Positions 11,335 to 23,322 of a DNA stretch of 64,000 nucleotides are shown here, one piece after another. How positions within the stretch are numbered: the first letter of the stretch is position 1; every line of letters starts with the position of its first letter. The position numbers and the translations under genes are program-made. The notes below the pieces were generated by a model, which was given only the letters and a program-made list of their open reading frames with translations, had not been told where the DNA came from and ran no database searches. The DNA comes from Pratylenchus scribneri (taxonomy: Eukaryota > Nematoda > Chromadorea > Rhabditida > Pratylenchidae): positions 5,704,001 to 5,768,000 of the forward strand of contig JAQSEB010000023.1 in NCBI GenBank assembly GCA_030063045.1. The letters run 5' to 3'.

Positions 11335-13974
11335 ATGCCAATAAAAATGTCAGACAATTCTACCGACCTTTATTCACTCATTTCCACTTTTGCCTTTGCC
11401 GAAAGTTCCTTCGAATTGTTGCTCCATCCAATTGTGGCCGCCATTTCGGCATTGAATTTTGGCCTCCTTTCCACTTCCCACATTATCCATCCAAATTTGC
11501 GATTCATTCTTCAAGTCGAAAGTGTGGCAATTTTCATTTTTGAAGTGCAAAGATGTACCCTTGTCATGGATAAATTCATTTCCAATGACATTTTCAAACC
11601 AGGCCATATCATTTTGCAAGTATAGTTACTTCGTTTTCCATTGTTTTCGATTATTTTTCGGTTTAAAGACATTCCATCAAAATTTTGAAATATCCTAAGA
11701 GTAATTTTGGGGTGATAATCACGAATTTGAGCTTGTTTTTTGCGTATCAAGTCATTTACTTAAAATTCAAAATTGTGAAAGTAAAGGGTCCCCGGGTCCC
11801 CCTAGTGGGTAAGAACTCGTAAAATGAGTCAAAAAAATGTTGGGCAAAACTTTAGCTTACTTGACGATTGACGTGTCTCAATGAGTTGAGCACGAATATG
11901 TCATTTATTTTGCATAAAACTCAAAAAATAAAAGATGTGGACATTTAAAATTTCGCAGGTAGGAGGGCTAGAATTAGGCCTTACTAGATTAATAAGATTA
12001 ATAGTTTAAATTTGGACTTACTTAGCTTAGAGTAGATGGGAATTTTAAAAGAATGTATCGCTAGAGTTAATTTTGCCAAAAAAAAATTTCACGTTGCGCA
12101 CATTCAGAAATTCGCGTAAAGTTTCACGTAATTGATAACTCACGTAAATGAGTTGAAGCGCAAAAAATATGTTCAAACACGTGATCAGCACCAAAAATTA
12201 CCCCTATTATTTGATTTTCATAATTTTTGGTGGGCGTGTCGCAAAACCGAAAAGTAACTACTCTTGATTATTTCCATTCCATTTTTCAGTTTATTTCTCG
12301 CTTTTTTACTCTTTTCCGTAATTCAATTGGCCATGTACTTTTGTTGGAAAGGTTAATGGCCACAATGATGGCCAGTCGATATGAGCATTTTCGTAACATT
12401 TATTTCAACGTCATTTGGTGTTCCATTTTGGTTAATTCCCCAAAAATTTTGGCCACAATTTATACAATTTTTAGTTGACAATTTGCTCATTGAATGAGCT
12501 CACAAATTTGCAATCTTGGGTGGTGACCTCATTGAATTTGGCCACAAATTTTGCCATCATTCTGCTGAGTTTGGTGGAATTTTTGGTTGGCAATTATTAT
12601 ACAAATTGCTATAATTCTCATTCATTTTTTGTCAGTTAATTTGTTTGAATAGAATTTACAATTTGAAAAAATATGATCAAAATATTTTGGCTTTGAATCA
12701 AAGATATTCACTCAGCGAAAAATATCAGGTAGTGAGCCCCATAAAATAAAAATGGGAAATATTTAAAATGGCGAAAAGAATGCAGCAATGCGAAAAGATT
12801 ATAGTGATTTGCCTTTTACCCACCCCACCCCCACCCCCTCCCAAACCATATATCTGTAACGGGTAATATTGAAAATTGGGGCATTTCCAGAATTGCCCAA
12901 GCTTTTTGGCTGGGCAATTTTGGAAATCTCGGCTTCTAGGTGTCATACAGGCTCGAGAGTAGGCTCATTCGACTCGTCATAATCGATTTACTATAGGAAT
13001 TTTCAATTACATACCGAATTAGGGGCTAGGGTTAGGGTTTTGGTTCAGGGTGGCATGGGTTTTAGGGGTTTTGGGCTAGGGTTTAGGAGCTATGATTAGG
13101 GTTTAGAGGTCTGTAATTGAAATTTCATATAGTAAATAGACCATACCGAATCGAATGAGCTTACTCTCGATTTTGTACGAAGCCTAGAAACCGAGATTTC
13201 CAAAATTACCCAGCTGGGCAATTCCGGAAATGCCCAATTTCCAATAATGCCCGCAACATATCCATTCGATAGAGCTCGTCAAGACGCATCATTAATTGGC
13301 TTTGAACCAAAACCCTTATGATAGTTTAAATGGTTTAATACCTTTAAAATTTTGATCAAACCAAGACAAAATATATACCAATCGACGCGTCTTGAAGAGA
13401 TTTATCGATTTTTGTTTGAGGTCTAGGACAAACCGTTTTAATCTTTTCGCCATTTTCTATGTTTTTTTTCCAAATTAAATAACATCCAATATAATTTAAT
13501 TATTTTAAGCTTTCCGAAAATATTCGGACCAGCCGTCAGCTTAGCCCTGCATTTCTTTGCCATTTTATCAATAATATTTTGGCAATGATCAAAAATATGG
13601 TCGTCTATTTTGGCTGGCTTGAGGAAGCCTATTTGATTAGTTTCTTCTATGCCATCATTTTATCCTTCAATTCCATTCTTTCTGCCATCATTGAAATCAC
13701 CGTTATTATGTAATTTTCACGAGATCATTTTCCAAATAAAATTTTCAATTTTTGCAGCCATCATCCTTTGTTGAAAAAGAGAGCATTTGGGCTGTTAAAG
13801 AAATTAATTTTATGCAAAAGTGCAAATAAAATTGGAAATGGACACACAAATCTGGAGAAGAAAATTGTCAAAAATGGATTCGGCACATTACCCCGAACAA
13901 TTCGGGGCGATTCTCTGATTAAAATGCCCAATTCGGATAATCATTTTAATGAACTGGCAAAAGCATGGAAATGA
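11335..13974 (+). CDS. Sre-like serpentine chemoreceptor (7-TM GPCR)
   Basis: Predicted nematode chemosensory G-protein-coupled receptor. Exons: 11335-11619, 12290-12430, 12475-12585, 12636-12728, 13510-13709, 13758-13974. All phases close and give 348 aa, the usual Sre length. Seen: hydrophobic TM1/TM2 with HPNLRFIL, then HVLLLERLMATMMASRYE, the Sre-type ER-AT signature after TM3, then NLATNFAIILLSLVEFL (TM5), a loop ending LNQRYSLSEKYQ, LSENIRTSRQL before TM6, and IIHHPLLKK at the end of TM7. Two introns are only 44 and 50 bp and start GTTAAT and GTTGGC, which explains the apparent stops in the raw frames. The start is the first ATG; a second in-frame ATG 12 nt on is equally possible. P1 and P2 MITEs lie in the 0.78-kb fourth intron. 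Confidence 0.88.
11790..11990. repeat. Interspersed repeat in Sre intron 1
   Basis: The block with GTCTCAATGAGTTGAGCACG followed by GCATAAAACTCAAAAAATAA resembles 42410-42480 (GTCTCGATGAACAGAGCTCG, then GCATAAAACCGAAAAATAA). No coding potential. Confidence 0.5.
12885..13255. repeat. Long palindromic MITE, family P2, copy 2
   Basis: The left arm (12885-13015) and right arm (13105-13250) are near reverse complements, with GGGCATTTCC and GGAAATGCCC at the ends. It has the same internal blocks as 12-360 (GATTTACTAT, ATTCGACTCG). Confidence 0.75.
13262..13440. repeat. Palindromic MITE, family P1, copy in Sre intron
   Basis: It abuts the P2 copy. It has arms CTCGTCAAGACGCATCATTA and ATACCAATCGACGCGTCTTG. 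Confidence 0.65.
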
Positions 13975-15180
13975 TTGAAATCCACATTATTTTCATCAAT
14001 TTTTATTAATTCGATTATTCATCAAATTCTTTTCCACTTCCTTTGACATTTTCCACTACATTTTTAGCCTGGGAAAAACCAGAATGGTAAATTACTTTTA
14101 CATTTTATTTGCAAATTATAAATACAAAAATTTTTGCCTTAAAAATAGTAGATTAATAATCATTTTTATTTATCAAATTAAATAAATAAATTAATGAAAT
14201 TTCTTATTGCTTAATAATTTTAAAAAAATGTATCCAATTCTATTAACTTTATTTTATCTGTTTCAAAATAGGAAATTATTTTAAATTTGATATTTATTTC
14301 TTTTAGTTGATTATTTTCAAATATTTTATAATGAAATCGATATTCGGTAATAAATTGTTATATAAAAGAGAGCAAAGAATATATCTGCATTTTAGAATTC
14401 AGGGAATACATGAAAGATGAAACCTATAATTGCAGATTTCTATCTTCTTTTTTTCCCTCATATTCTCAAACTCTTAGAGGACACTTTCAAATTCCTTGAA
14501 TTTCAATTCTTATTTCCAAAGCATGTATTTGCAGACTAGATATTTGCAGACGAAACCGTCCGTTGCAGTTAGTGATAGAGCTGTTGAAACATAAAATTTG
14601 CTACAAAATGATATCAAATACATTGTCTAATGACGAATATTTACAGAGTTATGGTAAAAAACGAATGAAAACAAAATTTTTTTAAACAAGCGGTTTTTTG
14701 GTCATAATTCGGTGAATATTCAACATTGACCAATATATTTGATATCATTTTATAGCTGATTTTATGCTTAATATTATGCTATAAACAATGACAGAGCAGC
14801 TTTGCCATTATCGGCACCAAATTGTTTCGTCTGCATATATCGGGTGTGCAAATGTCGGTTAGACTTCCAAATTTATTTTGACTTTTTCGTCACAAGTTTT
14901 TGGCAATTTCATCCATTAATTCTTTCTTAATTAATTCATTCAAATCCGGTGATTTAATCTATTTTTGTTAAAAAATAATAAAATACTCATCAATCAAATG
15001 AGTAAATTTTTATGTTGTGAAATTGCTTCGAAATCGATTTAGGGCAATTAATTATTACTTAAAGACAAAAATATAGGCGAAAAACAGAAATGAAACTAAA
15101 ATAAAGAATTTATAATTTATTTATTTCGAAGTCGATTTGCAGAATATGAAAAAAAATAGTAATAAAAATTTAAAAATGTA
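13975..15180. other. Intergenic region with P4 repeat
   Basis: AT-rich; no supported gene. It contains the P4 palindromic element at 14528-14860. Confidence 0.5.
14528..14860. repeat. Palindromic MITE, family P4, copy 1
   Basis: The outer arms contain GCAGACGAAACCGTCC and, inverted, TTGTTTCGTCTGC. The inner arms read AAAATGATATCAAATACATT and its near complement (14735-14754). Same family as 16590-16955. Confidence 0.65.
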
Positions 15181-15280
15181 GCGACCACTGCGCACTGCAC
15201 ATTTAATAAAGACGAGAGAAGTTCGAGAACAGTGGAAAATGTGTAGAAAATAAAGTTATCCTACTCCGTCGCCTCTGCTG

Positions 15281-15325
15281 CTTCCCATAAACAATTTCCT
15301 GTTTGGATTCCTTCTTCCTATATAA
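15281..15325 (+). promoter_or_regulatory. snRNA-type promoter (proximal element plus TATA), locus A
   Basis: CTTCCCATAAACAATTTC begins at 15281 and TATATAA is at 15319-15325, exactly 38 bp later. The same spacing occurs at the two other loci (32225/32263 and 36216/36254). Further upstream all three share AGAGAA and TGGAAATG-like words. Architecture and the T7 end suggest Pol III type-3, by inference. Confidence 0.6.
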
Positions 15326-15345
15326 TCCGCGCATCAATTTTCCAT

Positions 15346-15535
15346 TCCCCCATCCCATGCATTGGCGCCGTTTGTTGTTCACCAAAGTGGCTTTGTATGG
15401 TTCAAGGCCTAATAAGGGGGATTGAGCGTTTGCTTGATGCGTCTTATTAGCTTCCGAGAATCAACCCCGAACAAGGGGGGATTGTGGTGACAATTCTATT
15501 CGGTTGGAGTCGATGCAATGGGATTAAATTTTTTT
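15346..15535 (+). ncRNA. Putative structured Pol III RNA, locus A
   Basis: Start estimated 25-30 nt after the TATA box. It opens with the tag CATTGGCGCCGTTTGTTG (15360-15377), shared with loci B and C. Pairing seen: TCACCA (15379-15384) with TGGTGA (15485-15490), and CTAATAAG (15409-15416) with CTTATTAG (15443-15450). It ends with the block ATTCGGTTGGAGTCGATGC, nearly identical to locus B, then seven T residues. I do not recognise it as U6, SL, 7SK, RNase P/MRP or SRP RNA. A gene on the other strand is unlikely because the only ORF there is 60 codons. Confidence 0.5.
15529..15535 (+). terminator. T7 terminator of RNA locus A
   Basis: A run of seven T directly after the conserved 3' block; the same run length and setting is seen at locus B. 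Confidence 0.5.
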
Positions 15536-15539
15536 ATAA

Positions 15540-16560
15540 TTAGTTGATATTTCGGTACTTTTAATTATCTGTCTCCAAATTTGTAATTTTTTTGACATTC
15601 ATATTCTATTAATCATATTTGATTGTAAAACAATGAAAAAACATGATTTTAGGTAGTTTTGGGATTGACCAATATTGGGGGTAATTTAAGATTATTTTCA
15701 GAGGGAAAAATCTGGAGACAGATAATTAAGAACTACCGATTTTTGTTGAGAAAAAATTGAAAAAAAAAATTAAAAATTATAATCGACCAAATTAATAAAA
15801 ATAATATTTAAAAACCCATAGAAAGCAAAAAAATTACATACAGCATAAATTGAATTTTACCATTATTGAACTAAGTAAAAATAAAATATTTGGCCATATT
15901 CTAATGATATGTTTGTTTTATTATATTAAATTAAAATTGCTTTAAAAACCAACCGAGTAAATTTTAATATTGAATCAAAAAAAACCTCAATTTTTGTAAA
16001 AAAAATGATAGGTGCTTTTGTAATTATGTTTGGACGTATTAATTCATCTGAATTATTGCCTCAAAAATTTTTAACTTATTTGCAAAAATTCATTTAAAAT
16101 GGAAGCAGTAAAACTTTCTAGATGACATAAAAAAAGTCTGTCTGATGATTTAGAAGCTCTAAATTGGAAATTAATTAAAGAATTTTAATAAAATGTATAA
16201 TGATATATAATTGTATTTTTTAATGAGCATTCGCAAGTAATCTCTATAATTATCCATTCATTAATGTCAAATGAAATAACTCATCCATGAATTTTTGACA
16301 CAAATATTTTCGTAACATTTGGTTCTCAAAATTCGCTCTATGGATATTTATTCTAGAAAGAAATTTTTGTATTTTCTAACAAGCTTTTCGACACGAGACA
16401 GAAATTATTGTATTTTTTAATGAACATTCCCCAACCTAGAGCAATCTTCAGTCTTCATCACTGCCTTATATAAAAACATTGATTTGTAAAAATTTTCTTA
16501 GAATTTATCAATTACTTTTATTCCTAAAATTCCAAATGCCATATCTAATAGTCTCATTAG
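15540..16560. other. AT-rich intergenic stretch
   Basis: No gene, RNA or clear repeat seen. Confidence 0.5.
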
Positions 16561-16589
16561 TATTATTTCATTGTATTACGACATTTTCG

Positions 16590-16955
16590 GACCCGCCACT
16601 TACGAACGAAACGGTCTGGAGCCGATGATTGTAAAGATGTTACGGAATTATTTAGAGCATTTTATTAGGCATAAAATTCGCTACAAAATAATATCAAAAG
16701 CTTTGGCCAATATTGAATATTCACCGAGTTATGGCCAAAAAATGTTGGTTAATTAAAATTGTTTTTCTAGCATTTTTTAGCCACAATTCGGTGAATTCAA
16801 CATTGGCCAATGCTTTTGATTTAATTTTGTAGCAAATTTAATGCCTCTGATAAAATGCTATAAACAATGCCAAGTCAGCGTTACAACCATCGACACCGGG
16901 GACGGTTTCGTCCGCAAATGTCGGGTCTGCAAATGTCGGCTAAGCTTGATACGGT
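16590..16955. repeat. Palindromic MITE, family P4, copy 2
   Basis: Arms include GAACGAAACGGTCTGGAG and inverted GGACGGTTTCGTCC. The inner arms carry GGCCAATATTGAATATTCAC and near complement. The 61-codon frame inside it is not considered coding. Confidence 0.65.
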
Positions 16956-17093
16956 TTGCATAAAATAAAAAGTTACTATTTTATGAATTTAAAAAAATTA
17001 TATTTTTGTATTATTATTTTTCTTTTATTTTTCTTTATCTTTTTTAAGCAATCAATTATTTTCTATCCGGATTCGCAGATGGACTCAATTTAC

Positions 17094-17992
17094 TAGAGTT
17101 GGAGGGAGTCGGGTACCCGAACCGGAACCGAACCGAACCGAGGCCATTTTTGGGCCAAGAACCGGAACCGGAACCGAGGTCTTGGAACCGAGCGGAACCG
17201 GGAACCGAGGGTCGGAACCGACGGTTCCACGGTTCTGGCATTCAATCCGAAGGGGAAATTTTTTGCAAAATTTTACATTTGTGGGGCCATTTTTACTTAA
17301 AATTTTCCCTGGCGGGGCCATTTTTGGCTAAAATTTTCCCCAATTGGGCCCATTTTTGGCTAAAATTTTCTCTGGCGGGGACATTTTTGACTAAAATTTT
17401 CCCTGGCGGGGACATTTTTGGCTAAAATTTTCCCCAATCGGGCCCATTTTTGGCTAAAATTTTCCCCAATCAGGCCCATTTTTGGCTAAAATTTTCCCCA
17501 ATCAGGCCCATTTTTGGCTAAAATTTTCCCCAATCGGGCCCATTTTGGTTTATTTTTTCCCTCCTGTGTCATATTAAACTGAATTAATTTCTTTAACGGA
17601 CATTTTTTGTTAAAATTCTTATATGTATGGCTATGGCTACATTTTAGTCTAATTTTTCCCTGTGGGGCTATTTTCGTCAGTTTTACTTTATGATGCTATT
17701 TTATTTTTTCTTTTGCGCTTATTTTATTGAAAAAGACTAACTAAAAGAATTAGAAATGATGAAAGAATAAGTGAATATATGATATTTGAATTATTTTATT
17801 TGATTTTTTCGATATTATATGAAAAAATAAATTTTAAAAATTTTTTTGACCATTATTCAAGAAACCAAGGAACCGCCAGAACCGGAACCGGAACCGAAGA
17901 TTTTTCAGGAACCGGAACCGGAACCGCGATCTAGGAACCGAGCGGAACCGGAACCGGAGACCTCGGTCTAGAACCGACTCCCTCCAACTCTA
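17094..17992. mobile_element. hAT-like element inserted in the Srsx first exon
   Basis: Perfect ends TAGAGTTGGAGGGAGTCGG and complement, with a perfect 8-bp duplication CAATTTAC at 17086-17093 and 17993-18000. The subterminal regions are AACCGGAACCGG repeats and the core repeats a TTTTTGGCTAAAATTTTCCC unit. No transposase. Removing it with one duplication restores an open exon starting ATGGACTCAATTTACATCC. Confidence 0.93.
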
Positions 17993-18804
17993 CAATTTAC
18001 ATCCATACATTTCTCATAACTATAATTCAACAAGCAATATCCATTTTTGGCATCATATTCAATTTGGCTGTCGTTTGGATCACCATAAAGAATAAGTAAT
18101 AAAGTCTATATTATAAATAGGAACATATATATTATTATTTTGGAACATATATATTATTATTTTGGTTAATTTTTATAATCATAAATTTATATTTAATTAT
18201 TTAAAAATATAATTATTGATATTCATATTATATATTTTTTCCTATAGAAATCTGCATAATAGTTGTGGTCTTCTGTTGGCCATTTATTCCTTCAGTGAAT
18301 TTGATCTCGAATCCGCTACCCTTTTGCCCACCGTTCTCGTTTGCATTGATACCAAAATTTCTCTACTCCTATGCTTTTATGTTTCTTCCATTCAATGTAT
18401 ATGGGGTATTATGAATGCATTTTTCTGCATGTTCTTTATCGGTTTGGATCGTTTGCTGGCTTATTTGTTCCCTATTTTGTAAAGTTTTTTAACCTTATTG
18501 TTAGAAGAAATTAAAATATTTAAAATCAGATAAAATTTCGTGGGGGATTATCTCCACAAAACACAAAGGGCGGTGTAAATATGGGCACTTCCACAATTTG
18601 GTGTAAAAATGGGCATCTCCAATAAATTGGTCTAAATAAATAAATTATTTTTTAGATTTTAATTTCAAATAATATTTTAATATTTTAATAAATGATTAAG
18701 GTAATAATAATAACAAATGCATACACGATTTTAGGTGTAGCCGAAATTCATATATTTTTTTAATAAATATTATTATTAATTATTTTTTTCGCTTTTATTT
18801 ATAC

Positions 18805-18995
18805 TAGGGTTGCACCCCGGAGCCCGGGGAACGATTTTCGGGGACGGGGAATTGCGGGGAGGCAAGCTTCGGGGGCGGGGACGGGGATTTTCCAAACTTC
18901 GGGGACGGGGACGGGGGACGGGAGCAAAAATCCTGGGAACAGGGGGGGGGGGGGGGGACGGGGACGGGGAGGGGAGGGGACGGGGTGCAACTCTA
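18805..18995. mobile_element. hAT-like element with G-rich core, copy 2
   Basis: Ends TAGGGTTGCACCCCG with one mismatch between arms; perfect 8-bp duplication ATTTATAC at 18797-18804 and 18996-19003. Core is GGGGACGGGG repeat with a 14-G run. It lies in an intron of the Srsx pseudogene. Confidence 0.9.
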
Positions 18996-19734
18996 ATTTA
19001 TACAGTAATACTTTAAATTAATTGTATAGAAGTTTATAAAAAATTTCTGGACATAAATAATTTAAAATAGGTTTGAAAATATTTAAATTTTGTGCTATTT
19101 CTTTAATTGATTAGATTTTTAAAATTGGGATCTCACAAATACTTCGTCGAAATATTCGATATCTTTTGCAATAGAGGTCAAAGAATGATTAATTTTTGTG
19201 ATTTTTTTTTATTTAAGATTATTTGAAATTAAAATTTTAAAATAATTTTTTCATTTGCACCAATTGTGGAGGTGCCCATATTTACACCCCATTGTGAAGA
19301 TGAAATAGCACCATAAAATTGTATTAAATTTAATTAAAAAATTTTGAATTAATTATTTAATTTTTTATTAGCTACCATATTGTACTGAGACCAGGCTGTA
19401 AGAAATATGTTATGGCATTAAATTTCATTTCTTTCCGCTATATTTTTGTATTTGCGTATTTTGACTATCAATATACACTGCGGGATGAAAATAAGTTTGA
19501 ATATTTAAAAATTTGCAAAAATTTAATGAAAAAATTTCAGGCAAGTCTATTGTGAACCCGGCGATTTGGGCGGCGAATTGCAAACTTGGGGTTTTTACAG
19601 CCTCATTGTTCTGAATTTGTTAACATTGTTAACATACATTATTCTTGGCATTGCGATGTTTTTTTAAAATGAAAATTTTTTAGAGACAAAAAATACTTTG
19701 ACAAAAAAATCCTTTTTTCACGCAAAATACAGTT

Positions 19735-20000
19735 TTTGACTTCTCTTAAATCATAAACCGGTTTATAAGACCCTATAAACTTTATAACATTTTATAGATC
19801 TTATCGATTCGCATCGAATGGTATATATTTTGTCATGGATTGGTCCAAAATTAAAGAGTTTAAACCAAAACTGGAAATATGGTTTAAACGGTTTAATACT
19901 CTTGAATTTTGTACCAAATCATGATAAAATATATACCAATCGATGCATTTCGAGATCTATAAAAAATTATAAAGTTTATTAGGTCTAAAACCGATTTATG
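19735..20000. repeat. Palindromic MITE, family P1, copy in Srsx pseudogene
   Basis: Outer arms include TAAATCATAAACCGGTTTAT and complement; the inner arms carry the GCATCGAATGGTATATA block. It lies between the TM5 and TM6 exons. Confidence 0.75.
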
Positions 20001-20739
20001 ATTTATTAGAATTATATTTTGTCTGCAAAAAGAGTATTTTTGCTTGAAAAAAAAGTAACCCTTTTTTAAATCCTGTTGGAAATTTTTAATGAAAAATTGA
20101 AAAATATAGATAATAATAATAAAATATAATTAAAAAATTATTATAAAATTAATATTTTTATAGTCAAAAAGCCCAAAATTGAGAATTCTTCTGAAAACGA
20201 TAATGGCGATGTTCAGCGGACAAAACGCCTCTATAAATCCTTGACCGTTATTGTATCAGTAACTTTCTTACTTTATTTTATGGGCGCTTTTGGGGCTCAT
20301 CATCGTTCCAATGCTCACCAATGATGCACAAATGGTGTTCCTTTATTTTCGACTTTTTGCCCAACTCATTACGGTGGCTGGCGCAATAAATGCCCCAGTG
20401 CTCTATTTTTGCAGGTCAATTGATCAGTTTTAGAAGAAAAAAATTTAAAAAAAATTTTTAATTAAACAAAAAATTTTAATTAATGAAAATTTGAATTTGA
20501 TTTTCGTGTAAATTCTAAAAGTTGCAATTTACATATTAAATAAATGAATTTAAAAATTTAGCAGTGAATATCGGGCCGTAATGAACGGTCAGTTTCCATT
20601 CATTCGGTCTGCACTTATTTTTGTCGAATTTCTAATGAAACCAGTTGCACAATTCTGGTACCGGCGCCATCTACAGTCAAACCGAATTATCAGCCAAAAA
20701 GTAATGGATATTAACAATGTCAATGTAGTAGGAGAGTGA

Positions 20740-22380
20740 AGGGAAAATATATAAATTCGATAATAATATTTTAGTATAATTATTTTCTAAAATTTTGATG
20801 AATTGAAACAAAGAAAAAATTAAAGAAAAAACCTAATGTAAATTTGTGATAATTAATTTTGTTGGAAAAAATTTACTGTAAATTATTTAATTTTCTTGTA
20901 ACAAAATTTTTCAGTGATCAAGAGATCACATTTTTATCAGCAAGCAATCAAAAAGCATTAAAAATCAGTTCTCTGTCGCGCAGGAATTGAAATTTTAAAA
21001 AGGCTTGGATATGCGATTGGACCATGAAATTCCCTCGTCGATTAATATCAAAAATTGCCAGATACAGATCATATTTAAGGAAGATAAAAACTTGGGAAAC
21101 ATTAGAATTTTATGAAAACCAAACTTTTTTAATATTAAATAAATTTATAATCATTTTGATTTATTCCATTTTATTATTTTATTTATTAGTATAGGAGAAG
21201 CACAACTGACTATTTCTGCTGATGACCTAGTCAAGAAATTTTGGGTCATCCAATAATAATTAAAGAAAGAGATTTATAATTTATGATTTAAAATTTTTGC
21301 TGTAATTTTTCCGTTCTATTATGGGCAAAATCGTCAGAATTTCCCATGGTTTTAAGGAAAATTTCATTCTCGGCTTTCCAGCTTAATTCAAGAGAAAAAA
21401 GAAAATATTTAGAGAAATGTCCGCTCATTTTTTAGGGGTATTTTAATTTTTTCCCTTTTTTAAATTGCAAATTAAAAACTTTTAACTATATTTTCTAATA
21501 GCTTAAAGACAGGGCCAAATAATATAAAAAAATAAAATAGAATTATTAAAAATGAAACAAATTAGCCTAGACGAACTTTTTGATACCAAAATGCAAAAAT
21601 TGATGATTTGAAAAATCAAAATTTTCTAATTCTGAATTTCTTTGACCATTTGTGTTCTTTCTGCCTAAATATTACTCTTCTATCTATTTTTATGAAAAAG
21701 GCAAATTTTGAGACCAGCCATCGTATTTTGAGACTATTTTTGAAGGGGATTTTTAGGCCGATTTTTGGGTTTCCTCCAGTCCGCACGATTTTTTCAATAT
21801 TTTTCAATGCCACTTTTTTATAATATGAGTGGAGTTCAAGATTTTTAGCAATTTATGAAGCCAAAATGTGGATTTATTAATCCTGTAAATTTGATAAATT
21901 TTTATTTTCCCATTCTTGAGTTACGCCCTAAAGAATTTTTCATCAAAAAAGGGATTTTCAGGATCAAAATGAATGGACCTTTTTTTAAAAAATTATAAAA
22001 TAATTTAGTTAATTATTAACATGCCTATCATAGTTGATATAAGGGTAAAAAAGATTGGAGAATATGATTTTAAAAAGAAAATCTTAAAATCTTGAATGTA
22101 AAAAGGTAAAATTTCATATTAAAATCTGTCCGGGAACTTTTTACGCACCCTGTATGATCGAGTGGCTTCAATAACAAAGCACCTGGGAATATTTACTAAT
22201 TGATCCTCTTGGGTTACACCCGACTCAATAATCGTTATGTTTTCTTCATAGCACTCCGAGGACTGTGGGTCATTTTGGGTTCATTAAAAGAAAAAATTCA
22301 ATGTTAAGGGTTTTTTATTAACGGTTGATGGACGAGTCAAAAATTTGGGGACTTAATTTTAAGAGATATTATATTTTTAG
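20740..22380. other. AT-rich intergenic stretch
   Basis: No supported gene. Short open frames near 21.6 kb occur on both strands and have no recognisable domain. Confidence 0.45.
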
Positions 22381-22736
22381 GGAATGCGCTCGAATTTCAA
22401 TTCCGCTTTAGAGTATCACCGATCGCGATGATTGAAACTACTTACCAACCTAATCCCAAAGGAAAAAAATATTTAGGAAGACAACGAATTTTTGGATTAA
22501 CTCTCCCTAATAAGTATTATGTCATCGACGGGTTTATCGACCTGCTGCCAAATGAGACGCCAGTCGTCTCTGAGCCAACAATTGTTCATTTTTCATCTCC
22601 CAAATCTCGACGTATTATTCAATCATATTCTTTCATAATCACAATCAATCCTTCTTCCTCCACCAAAATTTTGGCTGCCTCACCTCATTTTACTTGCAAA
22701 TCCATCAAAAATGTTGTTGACGCACTAAAAACATGA
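22381..22736 (+). CDS. Unrecognised open exon-like segment
   Basis: After TTTTAG at 22375-22380 a frame stays open for about 118 codons to TGA at 22734. The translation has mixed composition (FRFRVSPIAMIETTYQPN, then GRQRIFGLTLPNKYYVIDGF), unlike the Phe/Lys-rich noise frames nearby. No partner exons, domain or signal peptide were found. It may be a real exon, a gene remnant or chance. Confidence 0.25.
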
Positions 22737-22739
22737 AAA

Positions 22740-23320
22740 ATTTCTCAATCATATTATTCAAGTAAAATAGAAAATTATCGGAGTCCCATTCATCATTTTA
22801 ATATGAGCAGCCAAAATTTTTATCGAAGAAATTTCACAACAAATCGAATTCGAACTAAAATTTCAAAACATAAAATTTTACTCATTCAATAAGTCAGTAT
22901 TTTATTTATTTTAAATTTCTTAACGAAATAGATAACATTAATAACATTGTATAAGCCCTCTGGATTTAGATGAGTTGAATAAGAAAGAAATAGTAGATTT
23001 GATTTGAAATTAGTAAAAAATTATGAACAAAAAAAAAAGAATCAAAAACTACCATAATTTTTTGGCCAATTATTTATGCTAAAATTATTTGATATAAAAA
23101 TGCTCTACAGAAAGAGCTTAAGCAAATGATAAAAACTTTTTTTGTTTTCAAGCTAATATTTGGCCAATTCAGAAAATTCAACAGCTTTCCCATAAAATAT
23201 TTGAATGTTTCAATTTTGATATAAATCAACATTAAATGAATAATAATGAATTAATGAATTAATAAACATCAAAAGGTATAGCGCTCAAAAATATAAGTCA
23301 TTTCTTTTAGCAAATTAGGT
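22740..23320. other. AT-rich intergenic stretch with P4-like fragment
   Basis: No gene. TTTTTGGCCAATTATTTATG near 23058 resembles P4 arms. Confidence 0.4.
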
Positions 23321-23322
23321 TA

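Larger units (their letters stand above)
17079..20739 (+). pseudogene. Srsx-like chemoreceptor pseudogene, first exon split by a transposon
   Basis: Relic exons: 17079-17093 plus 18001-18095 (one exon split by the insertion 17094-17992), 18248-18478, 19372-19494, 19541-19657, 20164-20414, 20562-20739. The family is shown by TM2 SCGLLLAIYSFSE, the TM3 end GLDRLLAYLFPIF, the TM7 end NAPVLYFCSSEYR, and by exon lengths of 231 and 123 bp identical to those of the intact paralogue at 61359-63364. Lesions: the hAT-like element after codon 5; an in-frame TAA with loss of the donor at the TM5 exon end (19657-19672), where the paralogue exon is 26 bp longer; and a frame change in TM6 near 20280, between VIVSVTFLLYF and LLGLIIVPMLTND. 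Several independent breaks make a sequencing error unlikely as the sole cause. Confidence 0.85.

Noticed and set aside
15281..15377. LTR plus tRNA primer-binding site (TGGCGCCG) reading of the shared block
   Set aside because: No TG...CA ends, target duplications or downstream gag-pol at any of the three loci, while A and B share a separate 3' block and T7 terminator; kept only as an alternative.
15340..15540. Telomerase RNA, because GGCCTAATAAGG resembles a TTAGGC template
   Set aside because: Loci B and C with the same promoter lack the motif, and in locus A it forms part of a stem.
16571..16756. 61-codon frame with GLEPMIVKMLRNYLEHF
   Set aside because: It lies inside the P4 palindromic repeat and is not kept in the other copy.
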